64,000 bases of DNA from positions 3,452,501 to 3,516,500 of the forward strand of contig NZ_CP012673.1 of the NCBI RefSeq assembly GCF_002950945.1, read 5' to 3'. A program made the position numbers and the translations under genes. Source of the DNA: Sorangium cellulosum (GTDB taxonomy: Bacteria > Myxococcota_A > Polyangia > Polyangiales > Polyangiaceae). The notes below the pieces were generated by a model that worked only from the letters and a program-made list of their open reading frames with translations, did not search any database and was not told the DNA's origin. Of this stretch, positions 17,720 through 25,957 are shown piece after piece (the first letter of the stretch is position 1; each line of letters begins with the position of its first letter).

Positions 17720-18041
17720 CGCGCGCCGACGAGACGCGAGGCGCGCCCTCGTGTGGCCGCGAGGGCTGAGCCCGAGAGGCCAACCGCCGAGCAACTGCGC
17801 TCGAGAGACCAGGAGACCAACCCCTGAGCTCCTGGCGCTGAGCCCCTGGTCCTGAGGAGCGCGCGCCAAGCCCTTCACGACGAGCACGATTGCGACGGCG
17901 CCGTGGTCCTGGAAAACTCGTCCTTGCGGTGTGCCGAGGGCCAATGTAACTATCGACCCTCAATGCCGGATGCTGGCCCTGCGCACGCGCGGGCCGGCGG
18001 GCAATAGGCTTCGGCCTTCACCGAAGCTGGGAGAACGAGCC
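17720..18041. other. Gene-free stretch with repetitive GC-rich sequence
   Basis: No protein-like frame. The stretch from about 17770 to 17870 repeats short blocks (GAGACCAGGAGACCAA, then CTGAG/CTCCTGG alternating), able to form small hairpins after the YeeE/YedE pair. A segment near 17740 (GGCGCGCCCTCGTGTGG) resembles one inside the palindromic island at about 43170. The right end holds the leader hairpin of the next gene. Confidence 0.5.
18008..18027 (+). promoter_or_regulatory. Leader hairpin before a ribosome-binding site
   Basis: GCTTCGG (18008-18014) pairs perfectly with CCGAAGC (18021-18027) around a six-base loop. It ends 14 bases before the ATG at 18042 and directly in front of the GGGAGA ribosome-binding site. 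It may affect mRNA stability or translation; this is inference. Confidence 0.4.
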
Positions 18042-19400
18042 ATGAAGATGTCACTCGGCCCCTTCCTTGGGGCGACGGTCGGTCTTTGTCTTCTATCCGC
18101 CTGTGTCGAGCCGGTGGGCTCGGACGGGCAAGCGGCCATCGGGGACGAGACCGAGGCGGCCCTCGGGGAGCCGGCGTTCGAGGTCTGGGCCGTCGACCAG
18201 TCCAACACGAATGGCCTGGCTCATGGCGGCACGTTGTACATTTACAGCGGGGCGAGCCTGACGGGCGCGGCGGGGGTGGGGTCGGTGCCGGCGGAGGTGG
18301 TCGATCTCGGGGCGCAGACGTCGGCGCTTTGCCTTGCGCAGACCGGCGCCAATCCGGTCCGGCCGCACATGGTCTTCTTCAACGCCACGCACACGCACGC
18401 GGTGCTGTCCTTCGTGGCCAGCGGGCACGTCGCCATCTTCGACGCGGCCGCGCGGACGCCGGTCGCGTGCCTGCGGGCCTCGGTGGGGGCGGGCGGGGCG
18501 CGCCAGGCGCACGCCGCGGTGCCGGCGCCGGACGACTCGTACATCCTGGTGGCGAACCAGAACGGCAAGCTGCTCGAGCGGATCGCGACGGACTACGCGG
18601 CGGGCACGTTCGCGTGGGAGCCGGCCGCGACCCTCGACCTGGCCACGTGCATCACGCCCACCGGCGATCCTTGCCAGTTCCCGCACATCCGGCCGGACAA
18701 CGCGCCCATCTGCCCGATCATCGACTCCACCGGCAGCTACGGCTTCATCACGCTGCGCGGGGGCGGGCTGCTCGTCGTCGACCCCGCGGCGACGCCCATG
18801 CAGATCGTGGGCGAGTACGACGAGGCCACGGTGCACGGCAACGGCTGCGGCGGCGTCGAGGCCGGAGGCACGATGTTCCTCAACTCCGGCGGCGGGACGG
18901 CGGCGAACCTGGATCAGTTCGACGTGTACCGCTTCCCGCTTTCCGGCTACTCGCCGAGCAACCCCGCCAACACCCCTGCTCCCGAGGTGGTGTTCGCCGA
19001 CGACTCCCCGGATCGCGACGCCCACGGCGTGGCGGCGATCCAACAGGGCCAGAACGTCTGGGTGCTGGACCGGATCCAGGGCGTGGCCGAGGTGTTCGAC
19101 GTCCAGACCAACGATCACGTGAACACCGTCGATCTGAAGGGCTCGTACGCGGAGGATCCCGCGCCGGACCTCCTGGACACCTCGCCCTCGGGCAACCGCC
19201 TCTTCGTGTCCCTGCGCGGCCCGACGCCGCTGAGCGGTGATCCGCACGCCTCGGTGGGCAGCACGCCCGGCGTGGGCGTCGTCCATGTGACCCAGTACGG
19301 TCGCTCCGGCAAGCTGAAGGCCATCGTGCCGATCACGAACACGGACGCGGGCGGCGTCGAGCGGGCCGATCCGCACGCGATCCGGGTGCGCCGGCTCTGA
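18042..19400 (+). CDS. Beta-propeller-type secreted lipoprotein
   Basis: A 452-residue protein with a lipoprotein signal (lipobox LLSAC, Cys21). The body reads as repeated beta-sheet blades with YncE-like phrases (HAVLSFVASGHVAIFD, DDSYILVANQNGKLLERI, NRLFVSLRGPTPLSG). HTHAVL, ARQAHAA and VHGNGCGG give it a His-rich face, so metal or cofactor binding is possible. Six or more cysteines may form disulfides. It is likely periplasmic or surface-exposed; function unknown. A GGGAGA ribosome-binding site fixes the start. Confidence 0.72.
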   Translation: MKMSLGPFLGATVGLCLLSACVEPVGSDGQAAIGDETEAALGEPAFEVWAVDQSNTNGLAHGGTLYIYSGASLTGAAGVGSVPAEVVDLGAQTSALCLAQTGANPVRPHMVFFNATHTHAVLSFVASGHVAIFDAAARTPVACLRASVGAGGARQAHAAVPAPDDSYILVANQNGKLLERIATDYAAGTFAWEPAATLDLATCITPTGDPCQFPHIRPDNAPICPIIDSTGSYGFITLRGGGLLVVDPAATPMQIVGEYDEATVHGNGCGGVEAGGTMFLNSGGGTAANLDQFDVYRFPLSGYSPSNPANTPAPEVVFADDSPDRDAHGVAAIQQGQNVWVLDRIQGVAEVFDVQTNDHVNTVDLKGSYAEDPAPDLLDTSPSGNRLFVSLRGPTPLSGDPHASVGSTPGVGVVHVTQYGRSGKLKAIVPITNTDAGGVERADPHAIRVRRL

Positions 19401-19415
19401 TCGCGCCCTCCCGGC

Positions 19416-19817
19416 TCAGTCGTCCCAGTCGTCGAATCCACCGCTGCTGTCGGTCTCGGTCTCCTCGCACGAGGAGGCCATGAGCCGGAAGATGCGCTCG
19501 CAGGCGCCGAAGCTCACGTACGCCCTCGCCGACAGATCGCTGCAGGTCATGACCTTGATCTCGCCCACGCAGGCGTCGATGTCCGCGTGATCGGTGCACT
19601 CGCCGACGCCGCCGCGGGCGCACACCTCGCCGCAGACTGCGGCCCTCGTGACGGTGCTGCCGCAGCCGTCGCCGACCTTCTCGACCGCCGCGAAGATCGT
19701 GTCGCAGGCCTCCGCGGGGTTGTCCTCGTCGTCGCCGCACGCACAGCCCACCGCGAGGGCGGCCGAAGCAGAGAGGAGGGCGAGAGCGAGGGCGTGACGG
19801 AGGGATATCTTGGGCAT
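19416..19817 (-). CDS. Small cysteine-rich lipoprotein
   Basis: A 133-residue protein with a clear lipoprotein signal (LAVGC, Cys25). The mature part of about 108 residues has ten cysteines spaced for disulfides (CGSTVTRAAVCGEVCARGG, ECTDHADIDACVGEI) and a very acidic tail (ETETDSSGGFDDWDD). Such short Cys-rich lipoproteins are abundant in Sorangium and related bacteria and unassigned. It converges on the propeller gene with a 15-base gap. Confidence 0.7.
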   Translation of the reverse strand: MPKISLRHALALALLSASAALAVGCACGDDEDNPAEACDTIFAAVEKVGDGCGSTVTRAAVCGEVCARGGVGECTDHADIDACVGEIKVMTCSDLSARAYVSFGACERIFRLMASSCEETETDSSGGFDDWDD

Positions 19818-20095
19818 GAGTCCACCTCGGGAGATCGCCCACTGCAGGCGACCGGAGGGAGGGTATTGAGCGCGCCGTCCGGGGTAAATCGCGGGGCATC
19901 AAGCCGACGGCGGCCCCGCAGGCGCCGCTCCCCGCGGCGGCAGGGTATCGGCCGGCGAGCCGCCGTGGCATGCTGGCCGCGCCGGCCGCCGCGGAGCCCA
20001 GCGGCGCCAGCGGCTCGGCGGACGCGAGATCGACGACGCTGGCGCCCGGGATGGATCACCCACGCCGCGAGAGCAGGATGACGAGCGGAGACCGG

Positions 20096-20794
20096 ATGAG
20101 CGCGACGAAGCAGGTCGGAACGAAGCCCAGGAAGAAGGCGGCGCCCGCGAAGGCGGCGCCCGCGAAGGCGGCGCCCGCGAAGGCGGCGCCCGCGAAGGCG
20201 GCGCCCGCGAAGGCGGCGCCCGCGGGGGAGGCGCCGATCGTCGCGTTCGCGCAGCCGCGCGTGTGGGCAGACTGGCTCGCGTCGAACCACGCGTCGTCGC
20301 GCGGCGTGTGGCTCAAGCTCGCCAAGAAGGCGTCCGGGGTCGCGTCGGTCACCTACGCGGAGGCGCTCGAGGTGGCGCTCGCGTGGGGCTGGATCGACGG
20401 CCAGAAGAGGCCCCTCGACGACGCGTTCTGGCTCCAGAAGTTCACGCCGCGCGGGCCGAAGAGCGTCTGGTCCAAGATCAACCGCGACAAGGCGCTGGCG
20501 CTCATCGCGGCGGGCGAGATGAAGCCGTCGGGGCTCGAGCAGGTCGAGCGCGCGCAGCGCGACGGGCGCTGGGACGCGGCCTACGACTCGCAGAGCCGCG
20601 CGACGGTGCCGGACGACCTGTCGGCCGCGCTCGCCGCGAACCCCCGCGCGGCCGCGTTCTTCGCCGCGCTCGACGCCGCGAACCGCTACGCCGTGCTGTT
20701 CCGCGTCCACACCGCGAAGAAGCCGGAGACGCGCCAGAAGCGCATCACGCTCTTCGTCGAGATGCTCGCCAGGCACGAGAAGCTGCATCCTTGA
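20096..20794 (+). CDS. YdeI/OmpD-associated family protein with AKAAP-repeat head
   Basis: A 232-residue protein. Residues about 10-40 are a tandem repeat of AKAAP (six copies, 15-bp DNA unit GCGCCCGCGAAGGCG), a Lys/Ala/Pro tail like those of histone H1-type proteins. From about 45 the YdeI (OmdA) domain begins: WADWLASNHASSRGVWLKLAK, YAEALEVALAWGWIDGQ, FTPRGPKSVWSKIN, then the helical C-terminal part. The family is of uncertain function (implicated in peptide and antibiotic resistance). GCGGAG lies six bases before the ATG. Confidence 0.85.
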   Translation: MSATKQVGTKPRKKAAPAKAAPAKAAPAKAAPAKAAPAKAAPAGEAPIVAFAQPRVWADWLASNHASSRGVWLKLAKKASGVASVTYAEALEVALAWGWIDGQKRPLDDAFWLQKFTPRGPKSVWSKINRDKALALIAAGEMKPSGLEQVERAQRDGRWDAAYDSQSRATVPDDLSAALAANPRAAAFFAALDAANRYAVLFRVHTAKKPETRQKRITLFVEMLARHEKLHP

Positions 20795-20876
20795 TCCCGA
20801 TGACCCGGCGAGGCGCGCCGCGCGGCAGGACGGCGGCCGCGCCGCCGTCAACCACCACGAGGAGGAAGGCGTGACC

Positions 20877-22082
20877 ATGAACCGACCTGGAAGGGAATGC
20901 CGCCCGCGCGGGATGTGGCTCTGGCTCGCGGGGCTCTGCGCGTGCAGCCAGGCCGCGACGCAAGGACAGAGCCCTCCTCCGCCCCCGGCCACGGCCGCGG
21001 TCGCGCCGGCCAGCCCGATGCCCGCGGCCGGCGCGCCTGGCGCCAGGGTGGCCGCCGCCGCGCCGTCCGGCCCCGCGGCCTGCGATCTCCGCCGCGACAG
21101 GCTGCCGGGGTTGTGCAACGTCTCGGCGATGGTGCTCCTGCCCGACTGCCGCCTGCTCGCCGCGGATGACGAGGACCGGAGCCACCGGCTCTTCGCGATC
21201 GCCCCCGGAGCGGCCCAGGCGCCGGCGCCGGTCCCCGCCAGCGGACGCCTCCTGGGCGGCGGCGCGGTCCTCGACGACGAGGAGCTCGACCTCGAGGGCG
21301 CCGCGTGGGTGGGCGACCGGATCTACTGGATCGGATCCCACGGCAACAACAAGCTGGAATGGAAGAAGGGCAAAGGCGAGCACTCCGCCGTGAAGGAGAA
21401 GCCGAACCGGCACATCCTGTTCGCGACCGCCCTCTCCGCAGACAACGACCTCGAGCCCGTGGGCACGCCTTACCGCGATCTCGCGAGAGAGCTCGTGAAG
21501 AGCATCCCGGGCCTCGCGAGCACCTACAAGGCGGTGCACTCGAACGCTGGCGGGCTCAACGTCGAGGGCCTCGCCGCCGACGGCGAGGCGCTGCTGATCG
21601 GGCTGCGGTCGCCGGTGTCGGACCCCGACAGGAGAGCGTACGTGTTCCGGCTGGAGAACCCGGCCGAGGTGCTGGGCGGCAAGCCCGCGCGCGTGGGCGG
21701 GCCGTACCTCCTCGACCTGGGCAAGCGGGGCGTGAGGAGCCTCGAATGGTCGCCGAGCGCGCGCGCCTGGTTCATCGTCGCGGGCCCGGTGACCCACCTG
21801 CGCGCGGACCCGGACGCCAAGGACGGGGTGTCGCAGGTCGCGGGGTATGGCGAGGGAACGGCCCTGTACCGGTGGGAGTCGCTCGACAAGCAACCGGTGC
21901 TCGTCAAGGACCTCGCGGACGCGAAGGGGCTCCAGGCCGAGGGGCTGATCGCGACCCCGGCGGGGCTCTTCGTCACGAGCGACGACGACGAGCAGAAGCG
22001 CGGCGGGAAGAAGAAGTGCGAGAATCTGCCCGCCGACGATCCGGACCGCTACACGCGCAGCCTGTGGATCGAGGGCCCCTGA
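20877..22082 (+). CDS. DUF3616 domain lipoprotein
   Basis: A 401-residue protein with a short hydrophobic N-terminus ending in cysteines (LWLAGLCACSQ), a Pro/Ala linker and then the DUF3616 domain (about 70-400). Typical phrases are LDLEGAAWVGDRIYWIGSHG, NVEGLAADGEALLIGLRSP, and a final QAEGLIATPAGLFVTSDDD. The domain is predicted to be a beta-propeller. Function is unknown; secretion is inferred. GTG at 20871 is an alternative start within the same GAGGAGGAAGG-led site. Confidence 0.8.
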   Translation: MNRPGRECRPRGMWLWLAGLCACSQAATQGQSPPPPPATAAVAPASPMPAAGAPGARVAAAAPSGPAACDLRRDRLPGLCNVSAMVLLPDCRLLAADDEDRSHRLFAIAPGAAQAPAPVPASGRLLGGGAVLDDEELDLEGAAWVGDRIYWIGSHGNNKLEWKKGKGEHSAVKEKPNRHILFATALSADNDLEPVGTPYRDLARELVKSIPGLASTYKAVHSNAGGLNVEGLAADGEALLIGLRSPVSDPDRRAYVFRLENPAEVLGGKPARVGGPYLLDLGKRGVRSLEWSPSARAWFIVAGPVTHLRADPDAKDGVSQVAGYGEGTALYRWESLDKQPVLVKDLADAKGLQAEGLIATPAGLFVTSDDDEQKRGGKKKCENLPADDPDRYTRSLWIEGP

Positions 22083-22170
22083 TCCCGGGGAGGCGCCGGC
22101 GTCGCGGCGCTCGGCGGGCCGGGGCCGGCGTGGCGTGGCCGCGGCCTCTCGGGTGCAGTACATCACGCCG

Positions 22171-22415
22171 ATGGCGAGCCTGGGACACGTCGCGGTCGGG
22201 GTGGCGGCCGCGGCGTGGCGCTGCTCTGGCCCTGGTCCGACGAGCGCTTCTTCGCGCCCGCGCGCCCGATCCCGGTGGCGCCGATCGGGCTCGGGATCCT
22301 CTCCGCCCGCGGGCTGCGCGTGATGGCCTTCGAGGCGGTGGCGTTTGCGCCGCTGTTCCTTTACGCGTTGTGGCCGCGGCGGCGATCGCCCGGGGGCGCG
22401 CCGCCGGCTCGGTGA
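22171..22415 (+). pseudogene. Collapsed metal-dependent hydrolase-like membrane gene
   Basis: The first 15 codons (MASLGHVAVGVAAAA) look like the start of a YdjM/DUF457-type membrane-bound hydrolase. The frame is then broken, and a different frame from about 22218 reads ALLWPWSDERFFAPARPI and later LRVMAFEAVAFAPLFLYALWPRR to a stop at 22415, which looks like the C-terminus of the same family. The normal middle (about 100 residues) is absent. An internal deletion that joined both ends out of frame explains this best. Confidence 0.55.
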
Positions 22416-22524
22416 ATCCGGCGCCGGCGGGGCAGCCGTGAGGTGCGGCCGCGCCGGCGCCCGGCGGCGCGCTGGCGCTCGTTCGGCTGCGGTGGTGGCC
22501 GCAAGCCACCGCGCGCCGCCCCGC

Positions 22525-23022
22525 TCAGGCGGCGCCCTTGTCTTTCTTGCCTTGTCCGTCCTCCGCGACGGCGGCTGCGCCCTCCTTGGTCTCCCAGATG
22601 CGTGTGGCGATGGCCTCCTGGATCCAGGAGAGGTGTCGCTCCTCGTCCTCGCGGTTGCGCTCCACGACGGCGCGGGCCTCGCTGGGGAGCTCCGTCTTGA
22701 GCGCGGCCTCGTACAGGCGATTCGACAGCTCCTCGTTGCCGAGCATCGAGAGCAGCGCGCTGCGGTCGCCGCGGCTCGCGAGCGCGGTGAACCCCTCGAT
22801 CAGGAACCCCTTGAGGTCGCGCTTGATCTTGGGCTCCTCGCCGCTCGCCTGGACGAGCTCGGCGAGGTCGTTGATGTGCTGCTGGTGATCGTCCTGAAAG
22901 CTCTTGAGCTTCCGGCGGACCTCGGAGACCTCGCAGGCGTCGATCGCTTGCTGGTAGGCGAGCACCGCGTCCGTGTCGAGCTGGATAAGCTTGTTCAATT
23001 GGCCCACAGCCGTCTTGTTCAT
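22525..23022 (-). CDS. Ferritin-like four-helix protein (PA2169/DUF2383 type)
   Basis: A 165-residue, fully helical protein. Asp/Glu-His motifs of a diiron-type bundle are visible: IQLDTDAVLAYQQAID (about 12-27), FQDDHQQHINDLAELV (about 41-56), and EDEERHLSWIQEAI (about 128-141). This is the pattern of the PA2169/DUF2383 family linked to stress responses. The tail is Lys/Gly-rich. GGAGG lies nine bases before the ATG. Confidence 0.78.
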   Translation of the reverse strand: MNKTAVGQLNKLIQLDTDAVLAYQQAIDACEVSEVRRKLKSFQDDHQQHINDLAELVQASGEEPKIKRDLKGFLIEGFTALASRGDRSALLSMLGNEELSNRLYEAALKTELPSEARAVVERNREDEERHLSWIQEAIATRIWETKEGAAAVAEDGQGKKDKGAA

Positions 23023-23285
23023 CGGGAAGCCTCCGCGGGCCAGCATGAAGCATGCGACCGAGGGGGCCTACCGGGCGATCCCTGAATCTGCAGTGGCTCC
23101 GTTCGTGCTGCGTGTCTCGTGTGCTGGCGGCGGGACGGAGAGCGTCTGTGCGGGGCGGACGGAGCACGGGTCTCCGCGTGCCAGGTGATGTCCGGGCGCG
23201 GAGCTTCGGAGGGTGGGGTGGCGGCGCTCCGGTGGGCCGACGGGCGGCCGTGGGCTCTGGGTGGACGGGAGATGACGGCGTCGGG

Positions 23286-24476
23286 TTATCTCGATCGCCG
23301 GAACAGGTTCAGCAGCCGGCGGAACAGCCCGGGTTTCTGGGCCGGTGCGGCGCTCGCCGTCTGTTCCTCGCCGCGGCGCTCTGCGCCGGGCGCAGCGTCG
23401 CCAGGTGTTGCGGCGGCGTCGCGGGGCTTTGCTGCGGCCGCATTGCGGGGCTTTGCTGCGGCGGCATCGCGGGGTTTTGTTGCGGCGGCATCGCGGGGCT
23501 TCTTCGCGTCGCCGCCGGCGCGTCCGGCCGGGGTCGCGGGCTCCTCGCGCACAGCATTCGCCGCCTGGCCGGCCGTCGTCTCGGCCGCCCGATCCGGTCC
23601 GGGCTTTGCTGGCCGCTTGCCGGCCCGGGCCTGCGCTTTGGCCCTCATCGCTTCCTTGGCCGTGAGCGCCGGCTTTTTCTTGCGCGGGAACGCGGCGCTG
23701 GGGAGCGGCACCCACGCGGGCTCCCGGGGCGCCTCGGCCGGCGCCGTCGCGTCCGACGCCGGCGCCGCGGCCTCGGTCTCGGCGCCCTGAGGCTGCTGGG
23801 AGGCCTTGCGGGGCGCCTTTGCCTGGGCGAGAGGCGCCGCCTTCGCCTCGGCGCGTGCCGCCGTGGGCTCCTGGTCGGCCCGGGTGGGCTCCGCGGTTGC
23901 CGACGAGGCTGCGCGGCGCTCCCGCGCCGGGGCGTCCGAGCCGGGACGTTGCCTCGGTGCACGCGGCCGGGGAGCGGCCGCCTCGCCCTCGGCCGCTGCC
24001 GGGCCGCCCCGGAAGCTCCCCTCCCGCGTCGCCTTGAGCTGGTCCGGCGCGTGGTCCTCGCGAGCCCCGCGCTCGCGAGGACCCCGCGCGCCGGCGCCCC
24101 GCTCGCCGGCGCCCCGCTCCACAGGTCTGCGCTCGGCGGATCCCCGCTCGCTGGCGCCGCGCTCGGCGGATCCCCGCTCGCTGGCGCCGCGCTCCCTCGG
24201 GCTCGCCGAGCGCTGCCGCGAGGGTTCCTGCGCGGGCGCAGGCGTGCGAGGCCGGCGCATGTCGATGACCCGCCGCGGGCGCGCAGGGGCGTGCGCTGCG
24301 GCGGGGGTCGCGGCGGCGACGGCGGCCGCTGGCGCGCCGTGCGGCGACGTCTCCGCGCCGCCCTCCGCCTCCGCGCCGCCGGCCTCCGGCGCTCGCTGGT
24401 CCGGCGCGTTTTCCTCGGCGGACTTCGCGTGTTCCGGTTGCCCCTCGTCGTTTTCCGCTGTGTTTTGCTCGGCCAT
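23286..24476 (-). CDS. Long disordered Ala/Arg/Pro-rich protein
   Basis: A 396-residue protein starting MAEQNTAENDEGQ. It has almost no hydrophobic core: an acidic N-terminus, an Arg/Ser/Glu repeat zone (ERGASERGSAERGASERG, about 85-125), a basic Lys/Ala middle (AKEAMRAKAQARAGKRPAKP), a repeat of AAAKPRD (about 325-355), and a short amphipathic basic helix at the end (KPGLFRRLLNLFRRSR). No known domain. Nucleic-acid or membrane association through the basic parts is speculation. GGAGG before the ATG and steady codon bias support it as a gene. Confidence 0.6.
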   Translation of the reverse strand: MAEQNTAENDEGQPEHAKSAEENAPDQRAPEAGGAEAEGGAETSPHGAPAAAVAAATPAAAHAPARPRRVIDMRRPRTPAPAQEPSRQRSASPRERGASERGSAERGASERGSAERRPVERGAGERGAGARGPRERGAREDHAPDQLKATREGSFRGGPAAAEGEAAAPRPRAPRQRPGSDAPARERRAASSATAEPTRADQEPTAARAEAKAAPLAQAKAPRKASQQPQGAETEAAAPASDATAPAEAPREPAWVPLPSAAFPRKKKPALTAKEAMRAKAQARAGKRPAKPGPDRAAETTAGQAANAVREEPATPAGRAGGDAKKPRDAAATKPRDAAAAKPRNAAAAKPRDAAATPGDAAPGAERRGEEQTASAAPAQKPGLFRRLLNLFRRSR

Positions 24477-24915
24477 GGGGCCCCTCCATAGCGTTGTCCG
24501 GCGCTCCGCGAAACCGGATCCGCCACACGCCGCCCCGGCACCCCCTCGCGTCCCCGGCCAGCACAACCCCCCTCGCGTCCCCGCCATCACCTGGCGGAGC
24601 GCACCGAGGCAGCCTCTCACCGCGGCATCGGGCGCAAACCGGACCCCGGGGGCACCTCCGCGCAGGCCGCGTACGCCAGGCCACGATCACGAGGAGACCG
24701 CAGCGAAGCAGACGAGCTCGCTGACAGACGCCACCGAGCATCTCCCCGTTCAGAAGCCACCGAGCATCTGCCCGTTGGCCCGGCTTCACGTCGCCAGCCA
24801 TCCAGCTCAGTTCAAGAGTTTCATTCTTGTCCGAACCTGTGTGTACGGCTCTCCAGCCGGAGATGCCGCCTCGCGCCCGCGCCCTTGCCCCCGCAGCGTC
24901 ACCGGCCTCGCGAGG
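24477..24915. other. Gene-free stretch with 21-bp direct repeat
   Basis: No protein-like frame. It holds two direct copies of a 21-base segment at 24730-24750 and 24756-24776 and a somewhat AT-richer patch at 24805-24845. Either may belong to the control region of the minus-strand gene that starts at 24476. Confidence 0.5.
24730..24776. repeat. 21-bp direct repeat, two copies
   Basis: GCCACCGAGCATCTCCCCGT at 24730 recurs at 24756 with one mismatch; the offset is 26 bases. The spacing is compatible with a pair of protein-binding sites. It lies about 255 bases upstream of the disordered-protein gene. Confidence 0.5.
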
Positions 24916-25449
24916 TCATACCGCGGGTCCGCGCTCCCGGAGCGCGTCGCCCAGCGAGCGCTCGAACGAGGCGCGGGAAGGGTGCACTGCCAGCTTCCGG
25001 AGCGCGGCGTTGGCGACCTGGACGCCGAAGACGACGACCCTGGACCGGAGCAGGAAATGTCCCCCGTCGAGCGTCTCGAGGATGGACCTGGACGCCTCGG
25101 TCAGCCGCGTGCGCGCGGCCTGCTCGTAATCGTTCATCTGCTCCCAGTCGTTGAAGACGAGCAGGCGCCCGTCCTCGGCCGCCCGGCGCAACATCACCTC
25201 CTCGATCGCCGTGGCGCCTTCGGTCACGAGGGTCCCGGTGACGCGCGTCACCATGAGCGCCGGCGCCGGACACCAGATGTCCACCTTACCCGCCTGGCAC
25301 GAATAACTCCGAAGCGGCTGTACGGTGAGGTCAATCATCCTGTGGACAGGATACTGCTCCACGGACGACCCTTCGTCTAGAGTTTTAACGCAGGCTTCCG
25401 ACGGGGGATGTTCGCCGCCGGCTTCCCCGGTGGCCAGGTACGGCGTCAC
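24916..25449 (-). CDS. STAS/SpoIIAA-like protein
   Basis: A 177-residue protein if started at the GTG at 25449, or 140 residues from the ATG at 25338 (MIDLTVQP). Mixed alpha/beta with segments GRLLVFNDWEQMNDYEQAAR and FLLRSRVVVFGVQVANAAL, a layout like the STAS/SpoIIAA-like proteins frequent in myxobacteria. The phospho-acceptor Ser of anti-anti-sigma factors is not evident. The GTG overlaps the stop of a small upstream ORF (GTGA), which favours the longer start. Family assignment is tentative. Confidence 0.55.
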   Translation of the reverse strand: MTPYLATGEAGGEHPPSEACVKTLDEGSSVEQYPVHRMIDLTVQPLRSYSCQAGKVDIWCPAPALMVTRVTGTLVTEGATAIEEVMLRRAAEDGRLLVFNDWEQMNDYEQAARTRLTEASRSILETLDGGHFLLRSRVVVFGVQVANAALRKLAVHPSRASFERSLGDALRERGPAV

Positions 25450-25544
25450 CCCATCGCGCTGTCGTGTCTCCCCCGTCTCGTGGTGTCTCCTGGTCGATTT
25501 CTGGCAGCCTTCTTATTTATGCCTTTCACGCATTCAAGCTTCAT
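25446..25544 (-). CDS. Candidate 32-residue leader ORF coupled to the STAS-like gene
   Basis: ATG at 25544 follows GGGAGGAAAT, one of the strongest ribosome-binding sites in the window. The frame encodes MKLECVKGINKKAARNRPGD and continues for 12 more residues, with AT-rich codons at its beginning. It ends in a TGA that overlaps the GTG start of the downstream STAS-like frame. It may be a translated leader or a small basic protein. A TATTAT box lies about 45 bases upstream on the same strand. Coding status is unproven. Confidence 0.4.
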   Translation of the reverse strand: MKLECVKGINKKAARNRPGDTTRRGRHDSAMG

Positions 25545-25957
25545 ATTTCCTCCCGGTTTCGCGAGCGTGGTTGAATCAGGTCATAATAAACCGCCATCAT
25601 TGCGCTTGTTGTCCTCCGTCGGACGATGTCCCGGTGCGTTCGGTGGTTCGGCCGGAGCCACCTCGATGCCAGTCGCGACGCCCTCGCGGGGGGAGCGCGC
25701 TGCAGCGCGGGCCGAGGCCGCAGGAGCCGCGAGCCGGCGCGGCTTCACGGCCCAGGCGCGCCGCGGGAGACGAGCTCCGTCACGTCGCGGAAGGCATGGC
25801 TCGAAGAGATCGAAGGGAGACGGGAGGGGCGGCAGCCCGTGCGCGTGCGCCTCACGCGCCGCGCGGGGCCGGCAGCCGAGGGCCGGCGCCCCCGGCCCGT
25901 GCCGCGCGGCGCCCCCCGCCGGCGCGCTGGCTCAGCAGGGGGCGCGGCCCGCCGTTG
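25545..25957. other. Gene-free stretch with AT-rich promoter-like patch
   Basis: Bases 25545-25620 continue the AT-richest patch of the window and probably carry the promoter for the small ORF and STAS-like gene. The remainder (25620-25957) is GC-rich, without a protein-like frame, and lies between the end of the giant propeller gene and this promoter. Confidence 0.5.
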
